Origin: Raineyella sp964402325
Lineage (GTDB): Bacteria; Actinomycetota; Actinomycetes; Propionibacteriales; Propionibacteriaceae
DNA: 30,551 nucleotides
NCBI GenBank assembly: GCA_964402325.1
Contig: CAYOBI010000029.1
Coordinates: forward strand, 1 to 30,551
Direction: 5' to 3'
In this document: positions 14,715 to 23,005 of the stretch, in pieces
Position numbering within the stretch: position 1 is the first letter of the stretch
Layout: each line of letters begins with the position of its first letter
Position numbers and translations under genes: made by a program
The notes under the pieces: generated by a model
The model's input: only the letters and a program-made list of their open reading frames with translations
Databases searched by the model: none
Told to the model about the DNA's origin: nothing

Positions 14715-16178
14715 ATGCCGCAGATGTCCACGCTCCTGGCGACGCACACCGACCTCGGTCCCCGGGCCACCGAGTGGCTGCGATCACTGGTGAACGAGTG
14801 GCACCTGCTGGCGGACCTGTCGTTCTCCGACCTGATCCTGTGGGTCCCGGACCGGGACCCGAACCAGATGTGGGCGGTCGCCCAGATCCGGCCGACCACG
14901 GGCCCCACCGCGCTGCTTGACGACGTCGTCGGCGACGCGGTCCGCTACGACCCGGAATCGCTGGCCCTGCAGGCGTACTGGTCGCGGGAGAGCTGCGAGA
15001 CCAGCGACAACAAGCTGGCCACCGGCATCCCGGTCGACATGCACGCCATCCCGCTGGAGCACGAGGGCAGGGTGATCGCCGTCGTCGAGCAGCACACCAA
15101 CCAGATGGGCGTACGGGCCAACGGTGCCCTCGAGGACGCCTACATCGCCATCGCGGAGGTGCTGCGGGACATGCTGCTGCGCGGGGAGTTCCCGCTGGCC
15201 GGCACCCGTTCGCACCCGACCCGCTCGCCGCGGGTGGGTGACGGCCTGATGTGGATCGGGCCGGAGGGCGAGTACCGCTACGCCACCCCCAACGCGGTCT
15301 CCGCCTACCGGCGGGCCGGCCACCTCGGCGACATTGTCACCGCCACCCCGATCAGCTTCCGGGAGGAGCTCGGCGGCCAGGAGGAGCTGCAGCGGCTGCT
15401 CACGGCCCACGAGGCGACCGAGCGCGAGGTGACGGTGGAGAGCGTCGCGCTGCGCTTCCGGTTCACCCCGCTGCACGACGCGCAGGGCGACTCGGCCGGG
15501 GCCTGCGTGCTGCTGCGCGACATCACCCAGATCCATCGGCTGGACCAGCAGCTGATCACCAAGGACGCGACGATCCGGGAGATCCACCACCGGGTGAAGA
15601 ACAACCTGCAGACCGTCTCGGCGCTGCTGCGGATGCAGGCCCGGCGGGTCAGTTCCCAGGAGGCCAAGGACGCGCTGGGGGAGGCCATGTCGCGGGTCTC
15701 GTCGATCGCCGCCGTGCACGAGGTGCTGGCCCACTCGTTCGACGAGGACGTCGCCTTCGACGACGTCGCCGACCGCGTGCTCGCCATGGTGGGCGACGTC
15801 GCCACCACTTCGGGGGCCCCTGCCGTGGTGCGCCGCCAGGGCAGCTTCGGCAAGGTCTCCCCGGTGATCGCCACCAACCTGTCCCTGGTGGTCACCGAAC
15901 TGTGCCAGAACGCCGTGGAACACGGTCTGGGCGGCCAGAGCGGCGAGGTACGGGTGGTCCCCGCGCGGGTCGAGGGCCAGCTGATCGTCCGGGTCCTGGA
16001 CGCCGGGCAGGGGTTGCCGGAGGGCTTCGACCCGACGCGGACCACGAGCCTGGGACTGGGGATCGTGGAGACCCTCGTCGCGGACATGCACGGGGTGTTC
16101 ACCCTGACGAACCGCCCCGAGGGCGGCGTCGAGGCGATGGTGCGGGTGCCGGTGCCGGAGTCCGATCGCAACGACTGA
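14715..16178 (+). CDS. pdtaS: Sensor histidine kinase, PdtaS type (GAF-PAS-HisKA_2)
   Basis: 487 residues, soluble, no membrane segment. In order: a GAF-like domain (about 1-155), a PAS-like domain (about 175-275), a HisKA_2 dimerisation segment REIHHRVKNNLQTVSALLRMQ with the phosphorylated His at 291 or 292, and an ATPase domain with N-box ELCQNAVEHG and G-boxes DAGQGLPEG and LGLGIVETL. In mycobacteria PdtaS phosphorylates the RNA-binding antiterminator PdtaR, whose gene lies elsewhere; none is seen here either. The match in domain order and its place between rsrA and whiB1 both support the assignment. Start: ATG 14715, by the -10 box; MSTLL at 14724 is an internal alternative. Confidence 0.92.
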   Translation: MPQMSTLLATHTDLGPRATEWLRSLVNEWHLLADLSFSDLILWVPDRDPNQMWAVAQIRPTTGPTALLDDVVGDAVRYDPESLALQAYWSRESCETSDNKLATGIPVDMHAIPLEHEGRVIAVVEQHTNQMGVRANGALEDAYIAIAEVLRDMLLRGEFPLAGTRSHPTRSPRVGDGLMWIGPEGEYRYATPNAVSAYRRAGHLGDIVTATPISFREELGGQEELQRLLTAHEATEREVTVESVALRFRFTPLHDAQGDSAGACVLLRDITQIHRLDQQLITKDATIREIHHRVKNNLQTVSALLRMQARRVSSQEAKDALGEAMSRVSSIAAVHEVLAHSFDEDVAFDDVADRVLAMVGDVATTSGAPAVVRRQGSFGKVSPVIATNLSLVVTELCQNAVEHGLGGQSGEVRVVPARVEGQLIVRVLDAGQGLPEGFDPTRTTSLGLGIVETLVADMHGVFTLTNRPEGGVEAMVRVPVPESDRND

Positions 16179-16190
16179 CCGATCGGGGCA

Positions 16191-16242
16191 CCCAGACCCG
16201 GCGGACCCGGGCCGGTGGTCGCCGGGGTCAGGTGGGTCTGGG
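16191..16242. terminator. Possible bidirectional terminator between pdtaS and whiB1
   Basis: CCCAGACCC (16191-16199) is complementary to GGGTCTGGG (16234-16242), with a 34-base GC-rich loop. It lies in the convergent gap. The large loop makes it uncertain. Confidence 0.35.
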
Positions 16243-16261
16243 GTCAGGTCGCCGGGGTCAG
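16215..16261. repeat. Short direct repeats at the whiB1 3' end
   Basis: A 15-16 bp unit gtcgccggggtcagg occurs twice, with a 30-base period, and a partial copy (ggtctggggtcagg) lies between. Each ends in GTCAGG, so the TGA stop of whiB1 (minus strand) is contained in the unit. Confidence 0.8.
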
Positions 16262-16509
16262 GCGGTACGGACGCGCGAGCGGGCCTTGCGACGCTTGAAG
16301 GCGCGGCGCTCGTCCTCGCTCATCCCGCCCCAGACACCATGGTCCTGGCCGGCCTCGAGGGCCCACGCGAGGCACTCCTCGCGGACGGTGCAGCGCTGGC
16401 AGACCTTCTTCGCTTCCTCGATCTGGAGGAGTGCGGGCCCGGTATTGCCGATGGGGAAGAACAGCTCAGGATCTTCGTCCAAGCAGGCAGCCTCGTGGCG
16501 CCAATCCAT
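16258..16509 (-). CDS. whiB1: WhiB family iron-sulfur transcription regulator WhiB1
   Basis: 83 residues. Cysteines at 9, 37, 40 and 46 are positioned as in M. tuberculosis WhiB1 and should hold a [4Fe-4S] cluster that reacts with nitric oxide. The GVWGG turn is at 58-62, followed by a basic C-terminus (RRAFKRRKARSRVR) that binds DNA. WhiB1 works by binding the housekeeping sigma factor region 4. On the minus strand AGGA lies about eight bases before the ATG at 16509. The 226-base region upstream carries two Crp-like palindromes and a TAGACT -10 box. Start and family are clear. Confidence 0.96.
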   Translation of the reverse strand: MDWRHEAACLDEDPELFFPIGNTGPALLQIEEAKKVCQRCTVREECLAWALEAGQDHGVWGGMSEDERRAFKRRKARSRVRTA

Positions 16510-16647
16510 ACCGATTTCCTACTCCCTGATCAATGAACCGGATACAGCCCCAAGCTTCGCAATGAAACCCGGGGGACACAAGACCCAACGTCTCGGACGC
16601 GGGTGTGGATCCGGACCCCGGAACTCCCGGGGAAAAGGCCGTGGGCC

Positions 16648-16653
16648 AGTCTA
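16648..16653 (-). promoter_or_regulatory. -10 box of the whiB1 promoter
   Basis: TAGACT on the minus strand, about 140 bases before the whiB1 start. A weak -35 TGGTTG (16671-16676) sits 17 bases upstream and overlaps the downstream Crp-like site. Inferred by eye. Confidence 0.45.
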
Positions 16654-16662
16654 GGAGGTCTG

Positions 16663-16678
16663 TGTGTGTTCAACCACA
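16663..16678. promoter_or_regulatory. Crp-like site 2 upstream of whiB1
   Basis: TGTGT-N6-CCACA, centred at 16670.5. It keeps the outer half-site bases of the TGTGA-N6-TCACA consensus but not the inner ones. It overlaps the presumed -35 of whiB1, so binding here might repress. Confidence 0.4.
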
Positions 16679-16681
16679 CCT

Positions 16682-16697
16682 TGTGACCACAATCACG
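16682..16697. promoter_or_regulatory. Crp-like site 1 upstream of whiB1
   Basis: TGTGA-N6-TCACG, centred at 16689.5, nine of ten consensus bases of TGTGA-N6-TCACA. It lies 19 bases upstream of the weaker second site and between the divergent whiB1 and membrane-protein genes, so it could act on either. Confidence 0.6.
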
Positions 16698-16729
16698 ATC
16701 CGTGTCGCCGTTCCGTCCGGTGCAGGACC

Positions 16730-16735
16730 TAGGCT
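16730..16735 (+). promoter_or_regulatory. -10 box for leaderless small membrane protein gene
   Basis: TAGGCT followed directly by an ATG (16736) and, six bases on, an in-frame GTG (16742). By the spacing seen in the other genes, the GTG is the better start. Confidence 0.45.
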
Positions 16736-16741
16736 ATGCGG

Positions 16742-17158
16742 GTGACTTCACCCCTCTCCGCCCTCGGTACGTCGTGGCGTGGCGCCCCGGGCCCGCTGCG
16801 GGCCGCCGCCGTCCTGCTCACGCTCCAGACCGTCGGCTTCGCCGGTTTCGGCCTGTTCGAGTTCGGCCAGCTGCAGGCCGGCCGGGTGATGACCGGGGTC
16901 ATCACCGCCGTCCTGCTGGTGGCCTGGGGCCTGGTGCTGGTGCTGGGGGCGTACGCGCTGCTCGGCGGCCGGGCGTTCGCCCGCGGCCCGGTGCTGGCGG
17001 CCGAGCTGATCCAGATCCCGACGGCGTGGAGCTTCCGCGGCGGCGAGACCACCTGGGTGGCCGTCCTGCTCGGCCTCTCGTCGGTGCTGGTGATCGTGTT
17101 CGTGCTGCTGCCCGCCTCGACCCGCCACCTGGTCGGTCCGCGGCCCGAGCGTTCCTGA
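16742..17158 (+). CDS. Small integral membrane protein of unknown function
   Basis: 138 residues with about four hydrophobic segments: AAAVLLTLQTVGFAGFGLF, VMTGVITAVLLVAWGLVLVL, a shorter one around GPVLAAELIQIP, and WVAVLLGLSSVLVIVFVLL. I recognise the general look of small actinobacterial four-helix membrane proteins but no named family. The start is GTG 16742 by the -10 spacing; ATG 16736, two codons earlier, is possible. It is divergent from whiB1 and shares its control region, and it ends before a perfect 40-base palindrome. Confidence 0.75.
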   Translation: MTSPLSALGTSWRGAPGPLRAAAVLLTLQTVGFAGFGLFEFGQLQAGRVMTGVITAVLLVAWGLVLVLGAYALLGGRAFARGPVLAAELIQIPTAWSFRGGETTWVAVLLGLSSVLVIVFVLLPASTRHLVGPRPERS

Positions 17159-17186
17159 GGGCCTGGCCCCGACAGACCCGGACGAC

Positions 17187-17226
17187 ACGAGGGGGTCCGT
17201 TCCCGATCGGGAACGGACCCCCTCGT
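17187..17226. terminator. Perfect 40-base palindromic terminator
   Basis: A 20-base arm (17187-17206) is followed at once by its exact complement (17207-17226), centred on GATC. In RNA the central four to six bases must form the loop. It separates the converging membrane-protein gene and DUF6104 gene and should act on both strands. Confidence 0.85.
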
Positions 17227-17263
17227 CATGACCCCGTCGGGGGCCGGCGCGACGGGCGCCTGC

Positions 17264-17455
17264 TCAGTCGGCGTCCTCGTCCGTGTCCTCGTCGTCCAGG
17301 CGCGCCAGCCAGGTGGCCAGGCGCTCCACGGGCGTCTCGAACTCGGGATGGAGGTCGACGAAGAACCGGAACTGCTCGGCGAGCCACGAGAAGGAGATCT
17401 CCTCCTCCCCGCGGCGTGCCTCCAGCTCCTCGATGCCCCGGTCGGTGAAGTACAC
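17264..17455 (-). CDS. DUF6104-like small protein
   Basis: 63 residues beginning with GTG as MYFTDRGIEELEARRGEEE and ending in an acidic tail (RLDDEDTDEDAD). The wording TDRGIEELEARRG and ERLATWLARLDD matches a small conserved actinobacterial family usually found beside kgd (named DUF6104, from memory). Function unknown; it is soluble and helical. Start: GTG 17455 gives the family N-terminus and has GGTGA five bases upstream. A GTG at 17464 overlaps the kgd stop (GTGA) and would add three residues. The position suggests translation coupled to kgd. Confidence 0.8.
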   Translation of the reverse strand: MYFTDRGIEELEARRGEEEISFSWLAEQFRFFVDLHPEFETPVERLATWLARLDDEDTDEDAD

Positions 17456-17460
17456 CGACG

Positions 17461-20400
17461 TCACCCACGCGGCCCGAAGGCGGCGTCCATCAGTTCCTGC
17501 TCCTCCGCGTCGTGACGCTTCTTGCTGCCGACCGCGGTGGTCGCCGAGGCCGGCCGGCAGATCGCCGGGATGGAGCTCCAGTCCCGGCCCGGGTCCTTGG
17601 CGGCCAGGTCGGGAAGCATCGTGTAGTGCAGGAACGGCCACGGACCCTGGTTGGCCGGCTCGTCCTGCACCCAGCGGATGTCGCTGACGTGCCGGTAGGG
17701 GGCCAGCACCTGCAGCAGCGCGTCGGTGGACAGCGGGTACAGCCGCTCCAGGGTGACGATGGCGACCTTGCCGTTGAGGCCCTTCTTGTCACGGGCGTGG
17801 ACGAGCTCCCAGCGGACCTTGCCCGAGCAGATCAGGACCTGCTCGACCTGCGACGGGTCGGTGATCGTCGGGTCGCTGAGCGAGTGCTCCCACTTGCCGG
17901 TGGTGAAGTCCTCCGGCATGGAGGTGGCCAGCTTGTTGCGCAGCATCGACTTCGGCGTCGGCACGATCAGCGGCCGGTGCCAGCCGACCAGGGCGTGCTG
18001 GCGCAGCAGGTGGAAGTAGTTCGCCGGGGTCGAGGGCTGGCAGACCGCCATGTTGTCCTCGGCGCACATCTGCAGCCAGCGCTCGATCCGGGCCGATGAG
18101 TGGTCGGCACCCTGGCCCTCGTAACCGTGCGGCAGCAGCAGCACGACACCGGACTTCTGGCCCCACTTGGTGTTGCCGGAGGCGATGAACTCGTCGGAGA
18201 TCGTCTGGGCGCCGTCGGCGAAGTCGCCGAACTGGGCCTCCCACATCACCAGTGCGTCGGGGCGTGCCACCGAGTAGCCGTACTCGAAGCCCATCACCGC
18301 GTACTCGCTGAGCAGCGAGTTGAAGACGTGGAACTTGCCCTGCTCCTCGGTGAGGTGCTTCAGCGGCACCCAGGCGTCACCGTTCTCGGAGTCGATCACC
18401 GCGGCGAAGCGCTGCGAGAAGGTGCCACGGCGGGTGTCCTGGCCGGTCATCCGGACCGTACGGCCGTCCATCAGCACCGAGCCGATGGCGAGCAGTTCGG
18501 CGGTCGCCCAGTCGATCGGGCCCTGCATGATCGCCGCGGCGCGGCGCTCGAGCTGGGGGCGGACCTTGCGGTGCGGGGTGAAACCCTCCGGGTAGTCGAC
18601 GTACGCGTCGGCGACCCGCTTGAGCACCTCGGGGCTGACCGCGGTGCCCTGGACGAACTCGGACTTCTCCGGGTAGTCCGGCGTCCGGGTGTAGGCGGTG
18701 TCGGTGCCCTTGTCCTCGCGGACCTCCTTGAACACGCTCTCCAGCCGCTCGTGGAACCGGTCCATCACGGCCTCGGCTGCCTCGATCGAGATCAGCCCGC
18801 GGCCGATCAGCGACTCGGCGTAGAGCTTGCGGGCGGACCGCTTGTTCTCGATCATCCGGTACATCGTCGGCTGGGTGAAGCTCGGGTCGTCACCCTCGTT
18901 GTGGCCGCGGCGGCGGTAGCAGACGATGTCCAGCACGACATCCTTGTTGAACTCACGGCGGAACTCGTACGCGAACCGGGCGGAGCGGACCACGGCCTCG
19001 GGGTCGTCCCCGTTGACGTGGATGATCGGCACGTCGTAGCCCTTGGCCATGCCCGAGGCGTAGAACGTCGAGCGGCTGGAGTCCGGCGAGGTGGTGAAGC
19101 CGATCTGGTTGTTCACGATGATGTGGATCGTGCCGCCGGTCCGGAAGCCGCGCAGCTGCGACATCTGGAAGGTCTCGGCGATGACACCCTGGCCGGCGAA
19201 CGACGCGTCGCCGTGCAGCAGCACCGGCAGCACCGGGAACTCGTAGCTGCGGTTCAGCATGTCCTGCTTGGCCCGGGCGATGCCCTCGAGCACCGGGTCG
19301 ACCGCCTCCAGGTGGGAGGGGTTGGCCGCCACGGAGGCGAGGATCGTCGAGCCGTCCATCGCGGTGAAGGTGCCCTCGGCGCCGAGGTGGTACTTCACGT
19401 CGCCGGAGCCCTGCACGGAGCGCGGGTCGAGGTTGCCGTCGAACTCGCGGAAGACCGAGCCGTACGACTTGCCGACGATGTTGGTCAGCACGTTCAGCCG
19501 GCCGCGGTGCGGCATGCCGATCGCGACCTCGTCGAGGCCGTCCTGGGCCGCCTGGTCGCAGATCTCGTCCAGCGCCACGATGGCCGACTCGCCGCCCTCG
19601 AGGGAGAACCTCTTCTGGCCGACGTACTTGGTCTGCAGGAAGGTCTCGAAGAGCTCGGCCTCGTTCAGCTTGTCGAGGATCCGCAGGTGCTCCTCGCTGG
19701 GGATCTGGGTGTAGCGACGCTCCACCCGGTCCTGGATCCAGCGGCGCTGCTCGGGCGAACCGAGGTGCATGTACTCGATGCCGACCGAGCGGGAGTAGGC
19801 GTCACGCATCGTGATGATGATGTCGCGCAACTTCATGAACCGCTTCTGGTCCGGGCCGAGGCCGCCGACCGCGAAAGACCGGTCGAGGTCCCAGATGGAC
19901 AGCCCGTGGCTCTCCAGCTCGAGGTCGGGGAACGAGCGCTGGTGGTACTCCAGCGGATCGACGTCGGCCAGGTAGTGGCCCGAGGCGCGGTAGGCGTTCA
20001 CCAGGTCCATCACCCGGGTCTGCTTGGAGATCGCGTCCTCGTGCTGGTGGCCCTTGTCGGCGGTCCACCGGTACGGGGCGTACGGGATGCGCAGCGAGGC
20101 GAAGATCTTCTCGTAGAAGTTGTCGGCGCCGAGCAGCAGGTCATGCATCCGGTTGAGGAACTCGCCGGACTGGGCGCCCTGGATGACGCGGTGGTCGTAG
20201 GTCGAGGTCAGCGTGCAGATCTTGCCGACACCCATCTCCTCCAGCCGCTCCGGGTCCGAGCCCTCGAACTCCGGCGGGTAGGCGATCGAGCCCATCCCGA
20301 CGATGGCCGACTGGCCGTTCATCAGCCGCGGCACCGAGTGGTGGGTGCCCATCGGGCCGGGGTTGGTGAGCGAGACGGTGGTGCCGGCGAAGTCGTCGAC

Positions 20401-21270
20401 GGTCAGCTTGTTGCTGCGGCCCTTCTGCACCAACTCCTCGTAGGCGGACCAGAACTGGGCGAAGGTGAGGGTCTCGGCGGCCTTGATGTTGGGCACCAGC
20501 AGCTGGCGGGTGCCGTCCGGCTTCGGCACGTCGATCGCCAGACCGACGTTCACGTGGGGGTTCTCGACCAGGGTCGGCTTGCCGTCGGTGACGTCGTAGG
20601 AGTTGTTCATCGCCGGGACGGACGTGACCGCCTGGACCAGCGCGTACGCGATGACGTGGGTGAAGCTGATCTTGCCACCGCGCGCCCGCCGCAGGTGGTT
20701 GTTGATCATGGACCGCTCGTCGATGAGCAGCTTCATCGGGACCGTGCGCACCGAGGTGGCCGTCGGCACGCTGAGGGAGAGGTCCATGTTCTTCGCGGTG
20801 CGCATCGGCGCACCCTTCATCACCGTACGCACGGGCTGGTCGGAGCCGGCGTCGGGCCGCAGCGAGGGGTTCGGCGGATCGGCCGGGACACCGGAGTCCT
20901 GGCCGGCCCGCACCGGCCGGGGACCGGACCGCACCTCGTTCGGCCGCTCCACCCGGGGCGACTTCGGGGTGGCCGCGGCATCGTTCACCGCGGGAGCCGA
21001 GGCGGCGGCCGGGGTCTTCGGCGCGGTGGCCGGCGGCTTGGGGGTGGCGACCTGCGGTGCGGCGGGGACCGGGGGTGCGGCGGGTGCGGCCGGCCGGGCG
21101 GCGGGAGCCGCGGCGCGAGGCTCACCCCGCTGGGTGAAGAACGCCTGCCAGCTCGCGTCGACCGACGTGGGGTCGGCCCTGAAACGGTCGAGCATCTCGT
21201 CGATGAGCCAGTCGTTGGCTCCGAAGTCAAGGGAGCTGGTAGTGGTGTGTGGTTCGGGCGCGGGGGCCAC
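17461..21270 (-). CDS. kgd: Multifunctional 2-oxoglutarate decarboxylase/dehydrogenase (Kgd, E2-E1 fusion)
   Basis: 1269 residues. It combines a 2-oxoglutarate dehydrogenase E1 part with an E2 succinyltransferase core, as in mycobacterial Kgd and corynebacterial OdhA. In order: a short E1-type N-terminal segment (FGANDWLIDEMLDRF, about 16-30), a Pro/Ala-rich linker (about 50-150) with no lipoyl domain, the E2 catalytic domain ending in TSTYDHRVIQGAQSGEF with the active-site His, and the thiamine-dependent E1 domain (GMPHRGRLNVL; HGDASFAGQGVIAETFQMS; NNQIGFTTSP). It must borrow lipoyl groups from another protein. Start: GTG 21270 has AGAAGG five bases upstream; GTG 21300, ten codons earlier (VTESRRKK), is an alternative without a clear ribosome site. 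The frame is open far upstream through the next gene but that is not a fusion. Confidence 0.95.
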   Translation of the reverse strand: MAPAPEPHTTTSSLDFGANDWLIDEMLDRFRADPTSVDASWQAFFTQRGEPRAAAPAARPAAPAAPPVPAAPQVATPKPPATAPKTPAAASAPAVNDAAATPKSPRVERPNEVRSGPRPVRAGQDSGVPADPPNPSLRPDAGSDQPVRTVMKGAPMRTAKNMDLSLSVPTATSVRTVPMKLLIDERSMINNHLRRARGGKISFTHVIAYALVQAVTSVPAMNNSYDVTDGKPTLVENPHVNVGLAIDVPKPDGTRQLLVPNIKAAETLTFAQFWSAYEELVQKGRSNKLTVDDFAGTTVSLTNPGPMGTHHSVPRLMNGQSAIVGMGSIAYPPEFEGSDPERLEEMGVGKICTLTSTYDHRVIQGAQSGEFLNRMHDLLLGADNFYEKIFASLRIPYAPYRWTADKGHQHEDAISKQTRVMDLVNAYRASGHYLADVDPLEYHQRSFPDLELESHGLSIWDLDRSFAVGGLGPDQKRFMKLRDIIITMRDAYSRSVGIEYMHLGSPEQRRWIQDRVERRYTQIPSEEHLRILDKLNEAELFETFLQTKYVGQKRFSLEGGESAIVALDEICDQAAQDGLDEVAIGMPHRGRLNVLTNIVGKSYGSVFREFDGNLDPRSVQGSGDVKYHLGAEGTFTAMDGSTILASVAANPSHLEAVDPVLEGIARAKQDMLNRSYEFPVLPVLLHGDASFAGQGVIAETFQMSQLRGFRTGGTIHIIVNNQIGFTTSPDSSRSTFYASGMAKGYDVPIIHVNGDDPEAVVRSARFAYEFRREFNKDVVLDIVCYRRRGHNEGDDPSFTQPTMYRMIENKRSARKLYAESLIGRGLISIEAAEAVMDRFHERLESVFKEVREDKGTDTAYTRTPDYPEKSEFVQGTAVSPEVLKRVADAYVDYPEGFTPHRKVRPQLERRAAAIMQGPIDWATAELLAIGSVLMDGRTVRMTGQDTRRGTFSQRFAAVIDSENGDAWVPLKHLTEEQGKFHVFNSLLSEYAVMGFEYGYSVARPDALVMWEAQFGDFADGAQTISDEFIASGNTKWGQKSGVVLLLPHGYEGQGADHSSARIERWLQMCAEDNMAVCQPSTPANYFHLLRQHALVGWHRPLIVPTPKSMLRNKLATSMPEDFTTGKWEHSLSDPTITDPSQVEQVLICSGKVRWELVHARDKKGLNGKVAIVTLERLYPLSTDALLQVLAPYRHVSDIRWVQDEPANQGPWPFLHYTMLPDLAAKDPGRDWSSIPAICRPASATTAVGSKKRHDAEEQELMDAAFGPRG

Positions 21271-21411
21271 GGTCGCCTTCTTCCGTCGCGATTCGGTCAC
21301 TTCGTGGGACGGCGCGTGAACGAGTGCTCGCTGCGGGGAGGTCCGGATGACCCGTCCACTGCGGTGTGTCCCACATCCGGTATCCCGGGCAGGCCCGGCA
21401 TACCTCTGCCG

Positions 21412-21417
21412 ATCGTA
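21412..21417 (-). promoter_or_regulatory. Possible -10 box of kgd
   Basis: TACGAT on the minus strand, about 140 bases before the chosen kgd start, in the 272-base gap after the glycosyltransferase. A small hairpin (CCGGGC/GCCCGG) follows in the leader at about 21385-21398. No convincing -35 was seen. Weak. Confidence 0.3.
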
Positions 21418-21542
21418 GCCGAAAGTGACCAGTCCGCGATGTGGTGTGCAACGTGGGGGGACGGCTCCTGTCGGGAGGGGCGACCACCGCGGGCCGTACG
21501 GTCCGGTCGGGCCGTGCCGTGGGGCGGAAAGCGGCCGTCGGG

Positions 21543-22853
21543 TCAGGCGACGGGCCCCCGGCCCGTGGCCTCGGCCTCGTCCGGGTCCGGCCCGGTGGCA
21601 CCGAGCAGCGTCCAGGCGCGCGCGAAGACCATCACGGTGAAGACCAGCATGCCGATGTTGCGCGCCGCGAGGACCAGGGTCATCACCGTACGGCCGGTGC
21701 CCGGGCCCGCCTCGGTGACCCAGCCGTAGAAGCCCGGGTAGATCAACTGGGTGAGCAGTGCGAGGACCAGGGCGAGGACCAGCAGTGCCACCTCGCCGCC
21801 CGGGATCCGACTGCCGCGCGGTCGCCCGGCGCGACTGACGACCAGGACAGCGAGCGGCCCGCCGAGCCAGACCAGGTACTGGGGGCTGAAGGTCTTGTTG
21901 GTGATGATCATGACCGCGATCACGGCGGTCATGATCATCGCGCCGGTGTGCAGGTCGTGGCCGGGGGAGCGCCAGGCCCGGACGCCGAGGGCGAGGATCG
22001 CCAGGGCGCCGACCAGTGTGGCGACGGTGGCCACCGTGAGCATCGCCTCCACGCCCGGCCCGTACACCTCGTACGCCTGGTACTGGGAGATCTGGATGAC
22101 GTAGCGGGCCGGGTGGGCCAGCACGTTGACCATCGCGGGGGTGGCCCAGACGGACTCGATCTGCAGGCCGCGTTCGTCCTGCCAGGTGAGCGGGGAGATC
22201 AGCCGGTCCCAGCCGCCGGCGAGCAGGCTGAGCGCCACCAGGACCACACCGGTGACCCCGAAACCGGTCCAGACCGCGCTCCGGCCGCGCCGACGGCCGA
22301 ACAGGCCGGCGACCAGCAGGGCGGGCCACAGCTTGATCGCGGCCCCCATGGCGACCAGACCGCCGGACACGGCCGGTGTCCGGGCGAGCAGCAGCAGCGC
22401 TGCGGCAGCCAGGAACGACGGCACCAGATCGAACCGGGTGTAGACCAGCGGGCCGATCAGCGCGACGAAGACCATCCAGTAGTACGCGCCGGCGGTCGAA
22501 CCGGCCCGCCACCCGCGTACCCACAGCCAGATCGTCAGGGCGGCGTCGAACAGGCCCATCAGCACCATGAACAGTGCTACGTAGGCGGTCTGGTCGCCCC
22601 CGCCGAGGAGGAACGGCAGTTGCAGCAGCCACACCACCGGGGTGGGGTACTCCATCAGCGTGTGGGCCAGGCCCGCCCCGGCCAGCGCCGAGACCTTGGT
22701 GAAGTAGTAGTAGACGTCCCACCAGACGGTCAGCTCCACGCTGAAGAAGAGCGCCAGCATGGTGAGGCGCGACCCGATCCAGAGCAACGCCGCCCCCAGG
22801 GCGGGGCCCAGGGGACTGCGGCGGGGGGCGGGGGTCGTCTCGGGGGGAGTCAC
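21543..22853 (-). CDS. Polyprenyl-phosphate-sugar dependent membrane glycosyltransferase, GT87-like
   Basis: 436 residues with about ten hydrophobic segments. The first loop has WWDVYYYF, and EYPTPVVWLLQLP follows, close to the EYPP motif of GT87 (PimE-like) enzymes. The late block KTFSPQYLVWLGGPL is also typical of this family. Such enzymes use polyprenyl-phosphate mannose or similar donors outside the membrane to build lipoglycans. The acceptor is unknown. Start: GTG 22853 lies eight bases after TAGCCT on the minus strand, the leaderless pattern; GTG 22889, twelve codons earlier, is in frame but lies upstream of that box. The C-terminus is hydrophilic and acidic (DPDEAEATG). It precedes kgd with a 272-base gap. 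Confidence 0.82.
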   Translation of the reverse strand: MTPPETTPAPRRSPLGPALGAALLWIGSRLTMLALFFSVELTVWWDVYYYFTKVSALAGAGLAHTLMEYPTPVVWLLQLPFLLGGGDQTAYVALFMVLMGLFDAALTIWLWVRGWRAGSTAGAYYWMVFVALIGPLVYTRFDLVPSFLAAAALLLLARTPAVSGGLVAMGAAIKLWPALLVAGLFGRRRGRSAVWTGFGVTGVVLVALSLLAGGWDRLISPLTWQDERGLQIESVWATPAMVNVLAHPARYVIQISQYQAYEVYGPGVEAMLTVATVATLVGALAILALGVRAWRSPGHDLHTGAMIMTAVIAVMIITNKTFSPQYLVWLGGPLAVLVVSRAGRPRGSRIPGGEVALLVLALVLALLTQLIYPGFYGWVTEAGPGTGRTVMTLVLAARNIGMLVFTVMVFARAWTLLGATGPDPDEAEATGRGPVA

Positions 22854-22861
22854 GGAAGGCA

Positions 22862-22867
22862 AGGCTA
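22862..22867 (-). promoter_or_regulatory. -10 box for leaderless glycosyltransferase mRNA
   Basis: TAGCCT on the minus strand, eight bases before the GTG at 22853. It decides the start codon against the longer alternative at 22889. Confidence 0.45.
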
Positions 22868-22949
22868 CCGGGTGATTCCGTCGGGTCACCCGACCGCCGG
22901 AGCCGGAGGCCCCGACCCGTGCGTGGGCCGGACGGGCCCGGGCCGGGAA

Positions 22950-22980
22950 AACGAAAAAGGGGCCGGAGGCCGCCCCCTTG
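22950..22980 (-). terminator. Terminator of tRNA-Arg
   Basis: On the minus strand AAGGGG and GGCC pair with GGCC and CCCCTT around a TCC loop with a small bulge. The stem is followed by TTTTT and then CG and TTTT. It starts about 25 bases after the tRNA 3' end and is the most classical terminator in the window. Confidence 0.75.
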
Positions 22981-23005
22981 CCACGGCCTGACGCCGCGAT
23001 TTCTG

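Noticed and set aside
18100..21729. 1209-codon plus-strand open frame antisense to kgd
   Set aside because: GC-rich third-position shadow of kgd. The translation is Val/Leu/Arg/Asp-rich with no family motif, whereas the opposite strand is a clear Kgd.
21271..22722. Fusion of Kgd with an upstream domain
   Set aside because: The kgd frame stays open into the glycosyltransferase region, but the upstream translation is not family-like, and the same bases code for a membrane glycosyltransferase in another frame.
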